Assembly: GCA_963971225.1 (NCBI GenBank)
Contig: OZ020267.1
Coordinates: 37,981,354 to 38,045,353, forward strand
Reading direction: 5' to 3'
Origin: Melieria omissa
Taxonomy: Eukaryota; Arthropoda; Insecta; Diptera; Ulidiidae
DNA length: 64,000 nt
The notes below the pieces were generated by a model. The model saw only the letters and a list, made by a program, of their open reading frames with translations, made no database searches and was not told the origin of the DNA. Below, one piece after another: positions 46,864-58,384 of this stretch (the stretch's first letter is position 1; each line of letters opens with the position of its first letter). A program made the position numbers and the translations under genes.

Positions 46864-47741
46864 AGTACATATTGCACACGCACTACAAAAGTGACACAAC
46901 TCAAAATTTTTCATTTTCGGGTTTATTTGTTAATACTGTGCACAATGCATCAATCTACCAATCAGCAAAAGCTCAGTATATTTTGTTGTTGTTAACTGTT
47001 GCAAAAGTACAGTTAGGTCTCTCTTCATGTCAGAAGTTTGATGCAATTTTTATAGCTGCAGCTCAATGCAAAAGAGTCCTAACTCAAATTGTGTCACTTT
47101 TGACGAAATAAATTTTTGTTAAAGTTAATTTTAAGCAAAATTCTGACAATTATTGTATATATTTTTAATTATTAAAATTAATTATGAATTTTCAAAATTT
47201 TTCTTTCAACTTTTTAACTGTCATTTATAAATATTAAATTCAGAAAAAGTGGCATAACTTGAAATAGTTTGGTAATTATTGAATTAAAATATCATAAAAA
47301 CAGTCACAACTCAAAATTTTTGATTTTCTAGTGTAAAAGAAAAACAAAATTCTTGCAACTTATCATAAAGCATAATCTGTAAGGATTTTCTACTGAACGG
47401 TCTATACGTTTTTTTTTAAATGTTTATTTAGCTCAAAAACATTTTTTTGTGTTTCCTGAAAAATCAAGTATTCAGAAAAATCAGGTATTCGATGCGATGG
47501 TTGGAGGTCGACGGCGAAGAGGGAGGCCGTGTCTCCGGTGGAAGGACCAAGTGGAAGAGGCCCTGGTATCTCTTGGTGTCACCAACTGGAGAAGGCGCGC
47601 GCGAAGCAGAGGCGCCTGGAGAGAAGTTTTGCGGCAGGCCGTAACCCGATAACGGGTTGTTATGGCCAGTTAAGTAAGTAAGTAAGAAAAATCAAAAATT
47701 TTGAGTTGTGTCACTTTTGTTGTGCGTGTGGCATATGTACT
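46864..47741. mobile_element. Element with long terminal inverted repeats, carrying a LINE insertion
   Basis: Left arm from 46,864 and right arm ending at 47,741 are inverse copies of about 60 bp. The common text is AGTACATAT, then CACACGCAC, then AAAAGTGACACAACTC and AAAATTTTT. A third partial copy of cacaactcaaaatttttgat lies inside at about 47,303. The interior is AT-rich and non-coding. Without the 211 bp added by the LINE stub and its duplication it would be about 667 bp. The superfamily is unknown and no obvious target duplication was seen. Confidence 0.65.
47474..47694 (+). mobile_element. Young 201-bp 5'-truncated RTE-like LINE insertion with 10-bp duplication
   Basis: The insert is 47,484-47,684, flanked by AGAAAAATCA at 47,474-47,483 and 47,685-47,694. 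It matches 3,214-3,413 with only three differences seen (one C/T, one G/C, one T/A). The coding part keeps GGRRRRGRPCLRWKDQVEEAL to the stop, then CGGGTTGTTATGGCCAGTTA and the TAAG tail. It sits in the right arm of the inverted-repeat element. Confidence 0.92.
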
Positions 47742-48765
47742 GCATTTGGTGGCGTGCTGCGCTGCTGATTAGTGCTGTTATTATTCTAGCTGTAGTCTGT
47801 AGTCTGCTTTATGTTGTTGTTCATACAGTTGTTTACATGTCACTTGTTGTTGTTGTTGTTATTGTAGCTGTTTGAAGTATTCAATTTCTTTATAGCATTT
47901 GAAATGCTAAACACGTTCAGCACGTCTCTGCTGTTTTTGCTGCAATACACACACGCATACACACACACAGACACATTGCTATCGAAACCCATTTGTTGGA
48001 CGTCGTCTAACCACGATTCCATGTCCATGTGTGCATGTATGTATGTTTATGTACGCAAATTGAATGTATATGTGCTTTGGTATGCACATTGCTTAGCGTC
48101 TGTCTGTCGTTGACGCGTTGCGACAATAGGCGACAGCGGTCGCAGCAGCGTCAAATGCAAATATCTGCGTGCATGTTGTACATTCCCATTAAGTTTCCGC
48201 TGCCATTTGTAATGTTGCTCATGAATTACTCTTTACATGTGCATATGTATGTATGAGCAAATCTTCACAACTGTTGGTAGAATTTTTGCAGTCGCTGCGT
48301 TGCTTTTGCTACATTTTTCAGCTTTATTTGCATTGGCAGCAATGACACGCTCGCGCACACACGCACACACGCGTGCCATCTCGCCAGCATGTAATGCGTT
48401 TAGTATGTAGATATGAGAAGAAGAAGACTATCGCCAGGCACTAATAACGCAGCAAAATTGCGTGCTCATTGCTGGCTGCCTCGCTGCGTCTTCAGTGTGT
48501 TCACCTGTGTGTTTTTGTGCTGAAGCACGCAAAAATTGCATAAGTTTGCCGCCATGATTAAGACAAAGCATGGCTTATCAGCAAGCCAAATTGTCTTCAA
48601 TGCGTAATGCGTTGCTGTGTAGTCACGTTATGCCGAATACTAAAGATAAAGTAGAGTATATTAAGTAACATAACTTAAAGGTTCACTTAGAAGGCAGCAG
48701 TACACGGTTTAATGGGGCGTATGAGCAACGCTAAGTGGCCCAACACAATTGGTCGATTAAAACAA
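47742..48765. other. Transposon-poor island, no gene identified
   Basis: TTG-repeats (47,846-47,862), CA tracts (47,947-47,970, 48,355-48,371) and GC-richer DNA. Frames of 60-75 codons without motifs. 48,714-48,730 (gggcgtatgagcaac) resembles part of repeat E. Confidence 0.4.
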
Positions 48766-48766
48766 A

Positions 48767-48945
48767 CAACGAGCTGTATGTGAGCTGTTATAAGACATGG
48801 ACGTAGCACAGCGAAACAACATTCAATGGCTACGCTGGCTTGGCCATTTCTTCTGCCAGGCCAAGAGAGCGAAGAGGCTCCGGCGAAGAGAATGTTCGAT
48901 GTGGTAGTTGAGGGTCGATGGCGAAAAAGAGGTTCGTGCCTGCGG
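48767..48945 (+). pseudogene. RTE-like LINE fragment a
   Basis: Matches about 3,103-3,270 of the 1.9-kb LINE: cgagctgtatg, acatggacgtagc, ggctacgctggct and ctccggcgaa. Decayed, with an extra copy of ccaagagagcgaag. The text after tgcggtcaa switches to repeat E. Confidence 0.75.
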
Positions 48946-49082
48946 TCAATTGATAAATGTTATGTTATGATAGTCCAAGAATTCAATTTATTAGGCTTTG
49001 TGGCTAACAGTGCGTATGAGTAATCTAATAAATTTAAGATACAGTAAACAGAACTCCATTACTTTTCCGATAGATAGTAAAA
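48946..49082 (+). repeat. Repeat E, copy 1
   Basis: Contains gatagtccaagaattcaattta, gcgtatgagtaa and ccattacttttcc. Matches 49,286-49,442 and, inverted, 53,012-53,150. About 135 bp, no coding capacity. Confidence 0.7.
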
Positions 49083-49112
49083 TGTATTTAACATTTAAGT
49101 ATGATCGTAGTA

Positions 49113-49280
49113 ACGCTGTCGTGGCCATGTCTGCCGTTTGGACGATGAGGCTCCAGTGTTCGAAGTGGTAGTTGAAAAGCGACGGCGAAGAGGGAGACCG
49201 TATCTCCCGTGGAAGGACCGAGTTGAGGAGGCCCTGTTATCTCGTGGTGTTCAGTTCAGTACGGTTAAGTAAGTAAATAA
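49113..49280 (+). pseudogene. RTE-like LINE fragment b with TAAG tail
   Basis: Matches about 3,170-3,412: gtcgtggccatgtctgccg, gacgatgaggctcc, ggcgaagagggagaccg and gaccgagttgaggaggcc, ending ggttaagtaagtaa. The middle and part before the tail are deleted. Confidence 0.75.
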
Positions 49281-49285
49281 TCAGT

Positions 49286-49465
49286 CGATAGATAAACTGC
49301 TATAATAGTCCAATGCATCGATTTATTTGGCTTATCTGGCCCAACAGAGCGTATGAGTAACCTAATAAATTGAAGATGTAATAACAAGAAATCCATTACT
49401 TTTCCAATAAATGACTTTAGTAATCTGAATATAGCATTGTGTAAGTCCGATCGTGATATGCTAGA
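49286..49465 (+). repeat. Repeat E, copy 2, with linker
   Basis: gctataatagtccaa, ggcttatctggcccaacaga, gcgtatgagtaacctaataa and ccattacttttccaataa, then the linker taatctgaatatagcattgt. The same linker follows E in the inverted locus at 52,975-53,012. Confidence 0.7.
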
Positions 49466-49509
49466 TGGCGTGTAAAGTAGATATAATATTATTTATTTCG
49501 ATTTTGTAC

Positions 49510-50870
49510 TCGCTGGGCTAAGTTTCATTTGAGTACTGGACAGAGATGAAGACCAACAAATCGCAAATACGCCATAATTTACAGTTTTTCTTCGATATAA
49601 GCAAAAAGACCAGCCAGGCTTCCGAAAATGTAAAAAAATGTTAAGGTCCCCAGTACTGTAACAGCCAATTACGCGCAATTTTGGTATTTTCGATTGCGTT
49701 TTGGTAATTTTTATATCAAACATGATAATATTTATATCAAAGATTAATTTTTATATCAAGACAAATTACTTTCTGGAAGACCAATCGTCAAAAATGTCAA
49801 TAAAACCATGGAAATCCTTGAGTCCAACTGCCATGTAGCTAAACATTGGATAAACACGTTTTGGAACCACTTGAATAGGCAGAAGAATGGTTGCCACACG
49901 AGTGGATGTAAAAAACTATATGGAAAGAACTTTTATTTCTGAATCGCTGCTGAATCGCAACAAAATCGACGTATTTTTGAAGCAATTTTCTGATGAAAAG
50001 TGAATCGCAACAATTGCAACAAAGTTGACCTATTTTGGAAAAGATTCTCTGAAGAAAATTGAATGAAAGCGATCGTAGTCGAATCGCAGTGAACCGGCGC
50101 AATCAGTGATCAAACCAGGATTGACAGTCAGAAAGGTCTTGCAATCAGGGAATCATCTACTATGAGCTGTTCCATGGAGGTTTGCAACGACTTGAATAAT
50201 GCTGAATACAAACAGAAGTTTGGGCAGAAGAATGGTTGCCACACGAGTTAATGCAAAAAACCTTATGGAACGAACTTTCGTTTCCGAATCGCTGCTGAAT
50301 CGATACTTAATCGACTTATCTTCTGATGAAAAGTGAATCGCAACAAAGTCGACCTATTTTGGGAGAGATTCCCTGAAGAAAATTGAATGAAAGCGGTTGT
50401 AGTCGAATCGTAGTGAACCAGCGCAATCAGTGACCAAGTCAGTATTGACAGTCAGAAAGGTTTTGCAGTTGCTTTCTTGCGGCTAAAGTCTTAATTTGGA
50501 CCTGAACTGTCTACAGTTGGGCTATTTGAAAGAATAAATCGTCCAGAATCGAGCAGCTTTAACCAATAGAAGAGAAATTGCGTTACACCAGAACAACGCC
50601 AGGCCAAATACACATCGATACTAACTCGCGAGAAGCTTCGATAGCTGAGTTGGAATGTTCTTATGCATTCACTTAATTGTCTGAAGCTGGCGTCAACTAA
50701 TTACAACCAGTTCCTGTTTATGGCAAATAATATTTCTGATGTAAAATTGCCTCACGAGAAAAAATTTCTTGTGACAATCGACTGCCTCAGTTTTTTGCTA
50801 AGGTGTCCATGATGGAATAACGTTCAAAATGGCAACAAGCTATGGAAAAATTGTTGCATACTTGACCTAA
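49510..50870 (+). pseudogene. Nearly full-span mariner transposase remnant with an internal tandem duplication
   Basis: In order: the N-terminal block EDQQI...FTVFLRYKQKDQ near 49,540-49,610, DKLLSGRPIVKNVNKTMEIL near 49,762-49,815, and a HELxxKNLMxRxxxxESLLNR-type block. Then EPAQSVxKPGLTVRKVL appears twice (about 50,090-50,145 and 50,420-50,470). The C-terminal LHQNNARPNT is near 50,585-50,620 and SREKIS, NRLPQFFAK and KWQQAMEKLL near 50,750-50,860. Stops and frameshifts are frequent. The segment 49,868-50,145 is repeated at 50,188-50,469. Of the mellifera-like mariner type, by style. Confidence 0.75.
50188..50469 (+). repeat. Second copy of an internal mariner duplication
   Basis: Direct repeat of 49,868-50,145, starting gacttgaata and including gcagaagaatggttgccaca, gaatcgctgctgaatcg and gacagtcagaaagg. 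The copies differ by a deletion and substitutions, so the duplication is old. Confidence 0.85.
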
Positions 50871-52864
50871 ATCGGATCATTCTAAATATGCCAAATGGAA
50901 CTCTTGATTTCATGCCAATATAATGGATTTCATTTTGCTGCACGTGACAATAATTAGAGAAATAATTATTAATAAAAAAACATTCAAAATAACCTAAAAT
51001 AAGTCTACAAAAATAAAATCAATTTCAATTAAATCTAATAATTCGGATCATTTTAACTAAGACAAATTAAACCTTATTTTTTCAGGCAAAAATTAAGGAT
51101 TATATTTGAATGCACGCGGAATTAATGACAGAAATTATTATAAATAAAAAAATTTTAAATAACATAAAAAAAATCTACAAAACTAAACCAGGTTCAATTA
51201 AATCCAATAATTACAAAATTATGAAAATTTAAAAAAATTTCCTATAAATTTCAACAATTTTCATAAGATTTTAGTTTTTGTTAAGCATTGACTTAGTTTG
51301 GTTTTTCCTTAATTTTAGCACTTTTTACTTTTAAGAACTCATTACGTTAAGTCCTGCTTACATTTCAATCACATTAAACACAAACAACACAAACTCGTAA
51401 TTTTTCCAAAACCATTCAACTAAGACACATGCGAAGCACTTTGGGTTGCTTCGCACTAAATAGTTGGTGCCGCAATTGCGATCGCATTACAAATTCTAAA
51501 AGTGTGCACGCTCATCAGCTCCTTTTCCCCCTCCTCGCGCCCCCTTGAATCCTTTGCAGTTGCCTTCGACTGCTTTCAGCGCTCTGTGTACCGCAGTCAG
51601 CATTCGTCTGTATTTTCGCGCGCGGGCAAAATATGCCGCAATGCGACGCTTCCAGACATTAACCTCAATGGAGTTCAGGAAGTGAATTCCCGCTTTTTTC
51701 CGCACCGTCGACTGTGCTGCGGCTGCGACTGCAGCTGGGACTATACCTGTAGTTGTTGTTGTTGTTGTTGTGCTTGTTGGTTTTGTTGCTACCACACAGC
51801 CAACAGAACAGGATCGCAGCGTGTGTGCGCGCGCAAAATACTAAAAAAAAACAGTTGAAAGAAAAAAGAAAAAACAAAAACAAAGTACAACATAAAATAT
51901 GTGCGCAATAAAAAAGACTATTGAAATATTATTCTTCAGAAAAGTGCCTACGGTGCATCAACTGCTGCTTGATTTATGCTCACATATTTGCTGAATTACC
52001 ATGCTGAATGCGGCGAATGGGCGTCGGGGCGGCGAATCGGTCGTTGTCTGTGAAGTTTGAGTTATAAATGCGTTATTTTGCTTTATGAGTTGTTTGCAGC
52101 TGTTGCAAACACACGCACACCGACACACATTAGCAGACACTCAAATACACACACAGTCAAACAAACAAGTAATTTTTTTTTAGTATGTGATGACAACATT
52201 TGCCGTTGTGAATGACATCGTCGCTCAAACGAGTTAAATTATGAGCTTATTGAAAATAAAACTCGATGTGCTCAATGTTGTCATAAATTTCCAAATCCAA
52301 GTATCACCGAAAATTATTTAAGAGGATTAAGAGATTCTGACATAAATTTCAACTGATTGAAATGAGAATATTCAAGTGATGAAGATTTTGGCAATTTGTA
52401 AAGTAAAAATAATCAAAATCATTCAGAAAAGAATATTAAATTGAATGAAAAATATTTGATAAACAAAGATTTCATAATTAAAACTTGAGAAAATTTTATA
52501 ATTTCTAATTCATTTGTTGCAGTTTAAAATCTAAAAATAGGAAGCATGATTGGCTCTAGGGTCCATTATGATTTAATATGAACCAACTGAAGATAATTAT
52601 TCCATTAGTTCGAATTATAGAAACTAAGACTGATAACCCCAATGCCACTTCACAAACTCTAAAAGTTCAAAATATTATTCTTAAACATCCTCTACAATTT
52701 AATAAATGGAAGCAAACTCTTTGACATATTACTAGTATGTTAAATGGTGTTGGATACCAGCCTCAGCTTGGAATGAAACTGGCGATATTCTCTAGTAAAC
52801 TCGAGCATGATCATCAAAATTTGTCACCATCTACGTAATTATTACTCAATTAACTGATCAAAGA
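50871..52864. other. AT-rich to unique sequence, no gene identified
   Basis: 51,480-51,840 and 51,960-52,140 are GC-richer, with TTG (51,751-51,777) and CA (52,108-52,155) text. Frames on both strands overlap. The rest is AT-rich. Confidence 0.4.
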
Positions 52865-53280
52865 AACCAAGCGCCTCTGCTGCGCTGATCACACCAAAAG
52901 ATGATCGAACCTTCTCAACTTGGTCCTTTCACGGGAGACACAGTATTTTCTTTGTCGGAGCTTCACTGTCCATACGGCATCAATCGCACTTACACAATTC
53001 TGTATACAGATTACTAAAGCCATCTATTGAAAAAGTAATGGATTTCTTTTTACTAAATCTTCAATTTATTAAGTTACTCATACGCTCTGTTGGGCCAGAT
53101 AAGCCAAATCAATTGAATTCTTGGACTATCAAAGCAGTTTTCTATTGACCGCATACGCGGCCCTCTTTTTCGCCATCAATCCTCAATTACTGCATCGAAC
53201 ATCCTCTTCGCCGGAGCTTCATTGTCCATACAGGAGACATGGCTAAGCCAGCGATGTAGCTGGATGTTGATTCATTGTGT
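52865..53280 (-). mobile_element. Inverted LINE / repeat E / LINE composite
   Basis: Reading the minus strand: LINE fragment (about 53,280-53,155; atccagctacatcgctggctt, gaagctccggcgaaga), then repeat E (53,150-53,012; gatagtccaagaattcaatt, cccaacagagcgtatgagta), then the linker, then a second LINE fragment (about 52,990-52,865; gtgtctcccgtgaaagga, agcagaggcgcttgg). This is the same order as at 48,767-49,465. Confidence 0.75.
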
Positions 53281-53335
53281 TGGAAGTTGATCATTCAACT
53301 TATTGTTTGTTCGTATTCAACTTGATATGAAGGAA

Positions 53336-54241
53336 TAACACATCGGCTGATAAGTCCCCGGTCTAAGGCAAAAAACAAACCTTTTTTTGAGAAATTCAAT
53401 TTTTTCATCAACATGGTTTCCTTCAAGAGCGATACATTCATTCCAGCACTTCTCTAACATTTCGACACCTTTCCTGTAAAACGACTTATCTTTGGCCTTA
53501 AAATAGGTATTTTTTGAGCGATCACCTCCTCATTCGAGCCAAATTTTTTTCCTGCGAGCATTTCTTTAAGCCTGCTAACAGATAAAGGTCACTGGGAGCC
53601 AAGTCTGGAGATTACGGTGGGTTCAAAAGTAATTTGAAGTTTAGTTCGTGCATTTTTGCCATCGTAGCGAGAGACTTGTGGCACGGTGCATTGCCATGTC
53701 TGTTAGCAAACGCGGCACCCATTTCGAAAACAGCTTTCTCATGGACAAATGTAATGCAAAATAAGACCCGCACGCTCCTTTGATATCTTGATAGTATCAG
53801 CTATCTCCTGCAATTTCAATCTATGGTTTTCCAAAACAATTTTGTGGACTTTTTACCGTTTTCCGGTGTAACCACCTCAGCGCGGTGCATCGTCGGTGTT
53901 CGTACAACCACTTTTAAATTGAGCAAAACTTTAAAAAAATTTTCGATTTTCCAGGTGCAAAGTCCAAATAACACTTATCAAGCCATGATTTTGTTTTAAT
54001 TGGGTTTTTCCCCATCAAAAAGCAATGTTTTATGAGAACACGAAATTATTTATTTTCCATTGTTCTTAACACGAACAAAGTTGTTTTACTAAAACAATTG
54101 TTACTTTTGAACCAAACGTCACATCGCAATGAAATTTTTACAAGTACCTTTTGAAGGTTACTACTTAAAATAAAAAATATTATTTCTCGTCTTGTAGCGC
54201 TTACTATGGGTCAGACCGGGGACTTATCAGCCGATGTGTTA
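53336..54241 (-). mobile_element. Internally deleted mariner with perfect 26-bp terminal inverted repeats
   Basis: TA at 53,336-53,337 and 54,240-54,241 flank exact inverse ends that start ACACATCGGCTGATAAGTCC. On the minus strand broken frames give KVHKIVLENHRLKLQEIADT and IKISKERAGLILH near 53,865-53,770, then RKLFSKWVPRLLT near 53,740-53,700. A deletion follows, then NAPCHKSLATMAKMHE near 53,690-53,640 and the C-terminal KSFYRKGVEMLEKCWNECIA near 53,490-53,430. The part with the first catalytic aspartate is missing. Length 902 bp against about 1.3 kb for an intact mariner. Confidence 0.85.
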
Positions 54242-54939
54242 TCTCTTATTATAACCACAGAAATAGTGTAGAAATCGTTAGTTATTTAACTAAAATGAAG
54301 AAAGTGAAGGAAAATCCAATTAAAACTGCCGAAAACAATTAGCGCTGACACTCTTGACGCTATCTTCCAGTTTCAAAATAGATGGAAAATTGGGTTAGTT
54401 GACTAAAGTTACTTAAGTATTAAGTATTTAGTTAGTGTTGTGACAATAATGCTCGAGGCAATGTTGGGTGGTTTTGAATCATTATCATCTCGGCAACTAC
54501 AACAGAAGGCTTTCTCTAGTCTAAATTTGACACATATAAATAAATTTAAATTTTATTTAATGTATATTAATCAACATTATTCAGTTCCCTACCACAGTGT
54601 GAGTATACCACATCATTACCTTTCACTGAGTGTCTTCTTCTTTGGTGAAGGTTCTCCTGTAACAACAATGTTTTATTGTTAGCATCCTTTCTTTTTGCAA
54701 AGTCAGAAGCCTAGGAAGTAATTTTCCCAATTCTTATAGAAGAGACCTTTTCTTTAAGTTGTCACTGCAAGAATGCATATCACACCACAAATGTAATTGT
54801 GGCAGAGGGATCAATGAAGTTGCTTACTACAGCAACGAGTCAACTGTGTGTTTGTCACTAAAACGAATTTGATCTAGAAAGTTGATCTGGCTGTTCTACA
54901 CTTTTTTCCGAAAAATTTTAGAAATTCATTTCTTGCTAA
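54242..54939. other. AT-rich sequence, no gene identified
   Basis: One 80-codon frame (54,440-54,682) without a motif. Confidence 0.4.
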
Positions 54940-55500
54940 AATTTTTTTTTCGACAACACATTTTGATTTTTGCTTTGTAGAAACCTAAAAGTTGACATAC
55001 TGTACTCACAACTCCGATAATGTGGGAGACGGGCTCTGGTGGTGAATTTTTGAATTTTAATTAATTTTGTATTTTTTGCTCTCAGGAATGTTGACGATTG
55101 TTGAATAAATTATTCAAATCCGTTTAGTACTTTCCCAGATACGATGTTTCCTCGCTTACTTTACTACATTAGAAGTGTGGAGCCAGTTCGATTTAAAAGG
55201 ACTAGTTTTATATGGCAGCCACCTTAAGAGTTGGATATAGTGGATAGGTATGTATGGAAAAAATATTTGGAAGGCAAAATAAGTGGGGGTCTGTCTTAAA
55301 TATGATATGTCTGGGGGCAACCTGGGAGCAGTGGGATCCCATTCTATAAAAACAATGATTTTGTATGGGAGCCTCATTAAGGCTTAGAGATACGGGTAGG
55401 TATGTTCGAAGGAAATATTGAGGAGGAAAAATGAATGGGGTCAGTCTAAGATTTTAACCCTCTAAGAGCAACTTCCAAGCAGCTGTGGAGCAATTTATGA
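54940..55500 (-). repeat. Dispersed repeat B, copy 2 (inverted)
   Basis: Inverse counterpart of 17,130-17,700: gctctggtggtgaattt, cccagatacgatgttt, ctgggagcag and aaccctctaagagcaac all have partners there. Confidence 0.65.
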
Positions 55501-57908
55501 CGATTTTATTTTCAATCACTTTTGAAAAAAGCGCATTTTATCCATATATCATATATATATTTTATCTATACACAAATTTAGAAATAAATTTATATTAAAA
55601 TAGACATATTATGAATCTAGCTTTGGTGAACTAAGATAATTTGTATTGTTAATATAAAGCTTTTTCAAATTTGGTTGTATGAGAGATGGTCCAAGTTTTG
55701 GTGCGATTTCATTGAAATTTTGCACACTAAGCTCTTTACTCGTAACTCGTAACGTAATGTAAGTAAGACCACTCCTTCTATTTTTGTCACTCTACTATAT
55801 GAACTCGCAACACTAAGAGCTCTCTCACCCAAAAAAAAAACAATAAATACCAGAAATATTCTTCCACGAGACTCTGAAATTAAATCTAATACACTGCGCA
55901 TCGCTTTGAACAATTTGCATTCATTCATTCATTCATTCAAAACTAATGCTACCAACACGATGGAATTTTATTTAAATTCAAATTGATTTCTTCATCTTCT
56001 TAGTCACACAAGAAAACAACTTTAGAAAGAAAACAAAAGAGATATAAAACTTTAAACATAAATTTTCCAACGAAAATTATGCTAAGGTAATGCTAAGGTG
56101 TGAGGATGAGCTAATGTATCCCGATTGGTAATAAGTGCGTGAGAACGTTCAAGGGCTTTCAAGGGACTTTAAACCGAAGTCTACTTAAATTTGAGCCTAA
56201 TGCGAAGTCAAATGTAATGCGATCAACCGGACCCTTTAAAATATTGGTCACGTAAATGTTGTATACGGGGCGTATGAGTAATAAATTATGTACGTAGAAT
56301 TTAGTGTCCCTAAGGTTTGAGCTCGTTACTTTGTTAGTTATGTGCTCAATAGATTTGTACGTGTGGTTTGCTCAAGTTTGCTGAGAAGTAATAAAGTAAT
56401 AGAGCAATAATGTATGTTAAGGTTAACATTGATATATGTGGAGGCCATGCAAACATTTTCTTAGAATTAAGTGTATTTCTGAATTTAGTGTATTTCCACT
56501 GAAATGTTTATTTCTTGATGTGAAAAATATTGCAACCAAAATCAGATGCTATGCATATTGTAAAAATATCCAGAATATATTCTAATCTAATCGTCTTAAC
56601 TTAAATTTTTAAACAATTTTGAAATAGAAACCACAGCTATGCCGCTTTCAGCATAATAAGCTACACACACTCACACACTCACGCAGACAGTCACAAGCGC
56701 CGCCACACAGCCCCACAAATGTGTGTCGACCCATTCGTTTGTGGAAATATTATGTTAGGTCATCAGCGGCACGTTTCTGAGTCATCCTAATTGATAGCAA
56801 CGCCAGCACCACCGCCCCCGCCACCACTGTACGCTAGCCGGTTGAAATGCTATACGCCGCACTTCAGCCCGACTCGTCTGCACCCAGTCGCGCCAGTTGC
56901 CGCAGCCAAAGTTTATTCAAACCCATTTCCTCCGGTTGCCGCAATTCCTTGCGCTTCATTTGCCATTGTTCTTGGTGCTGTTCTTGCTGCTTTTAATAGC
57001 GCTGCGACTGCTGCTTCTATTGTTGTTTTTCATATTTGTTGTTGTATTTTACTGTCTACTCGTGCAGCCGCTTCGCTTAACTATCCAGCCGATACGTATC
57101 GCTGCTTGTCAGTGCACGCCAATACATTCCCACCACCACCACCACCACCACCACCGACAACAACAACAATGCGCCAACAACAAAGATGTATTTACCGAAC
57201 GCCAACAATTTCCACACCCAGTTCGATGCGACGCGACTCAACTCGATTCGATTCGATTCGATAAAAGCGCACACAGAGGCGTCGACTTATTGCCTTTGTG
57301 TGCGTTGCTTTGGTGCTCCGTCTGAATTATTGATTTTCATTAGGGCAGGTAAACCAAGCATCGTCGTTCGAATGCTAGACAATGCAACAAAAACAAGAAC
57401 AACAACAAAGAGAATGGTAGCACATGACAACCGATTCCGGCAGTAGACTGCAACACTGCCGTCGAGTCTGTCTCGTCCGAAGTGGCCAACGCCATCAAAT
57501 GACTGTGTCGGCAGCCGACGTGCAGCCAACATCACGCAAACTTTGCAATAAATAATTACAAGTGCGGAAACTTTTCCTAATTGTTGGCAACTTGTTGTTT
57601 TTTTTTTTAATTTATTTTGCTTTTGGCGGGCAATCGAGGTGCGCAATCTTAAATCTGCGTCGCAATTCTTGATTTATAAGATTTAGCTTTTCAGTTGGCA
57701 ATGAAAGTCATCTTATAAACCATTATAAACATTTGTAAACACAGAAACTATTGTAACAAAACACAACTTGGTTAATTCATAATGGCTGCTTATAGGTGCT
57801 GGTGTAAGATTGGTATTGAAAATTTGTGCTGAGGCTATAGAAAAATTTTCTATTTTTAGATTGCTAACTTTTGAACTATGAAAACGAGTCTGCTTTCAAC
57901 GCAGGCGA
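55501..57908. other. AT-rich sequence then a transposon-poor island, no gene identified
   Basis: An ATTC run lies at 55,918-55,938. 56,660-57,500 is GC-richer, with CCA runs (57,130-57,154) and a GATTC run (57,240-57,261). The 157- and 142-codon frames at 56,791-57,325 are products of CCA/CTG-type repeats on overlapping frames, without domains. Confidence 0.45.
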
Positions 57909-58354
57909 AGTTCGTATCGCTGGATTGTGCCAAAATAAAACACATTGAAATTCTCTAATGCGATTCACCACTGAAGTCACTTTATTTAGAATTTTGTAAA
58001 GCTGTTTTCACTTCACTGATTCATTTTCCACTTCACTTCATGTTTCTGCTGCGTGTTATACCGTTACTTGCCAAAACCAAAACTGACTCGCAGCACCATA
58101 CCCCCCGCTGCCTTTTATACTTATCTGCTCGAAGCGTAACTCATTCTCGAACGTTGCAGCATCGCCTCGAACTGTCTCTGCGATAATTGTGCGCGAAATT
58201 GCCATCCCGCCAAAAAGTATGCAATACTGCCGAAAAGTTGTATACTCTTACATACACAATCATTCGGTATGCATGTAAATTAATGTGTTTTCTTTTCTCA
58301 ATTTTGTTCCCTTGTTCACTCTTGTGCGTGAAAGTGAGTGGGATAAGAGTAACT
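57909..58354 (-). mobile_element. Candidate solo LTR (minus strand)
   Basis: On the minus strand a promoter-like TATAAAAGG (58,119-58,111) is followed 125 bases later by AATAAA (57,986-57,981), the normal order for an LTR promoter and polyadenylation signal. The block separates a LINE RNase H remnant from unique DNA. The ends could be AGTTAC...CGAACT, loosely like insect gypsy-type LTRs, but no target duplication or internal viral sequence is visible. A cellular promoter is an alternative. Confidence 0.35.
58111..58119 (-). promoter_or_regulatory. TATA box, minus strand
   Basis: TATAAAAGG followed by GC-rich DNA. The best TATA box noticed in the window; it belongs to the candidate LTR. Confidence 0.4.
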
Positions 58355-58384
58355 TGTGTTGGGAATCATTAAACTTGGGTATGT

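Noticed and set aside
56791..57325. Proline-rich 157-codon and leucine-rich 142-codon frames
   Set aside because: The same DNA is open in two registers because it consists of CCA, CTG and CAA repeats. No domain is visible.
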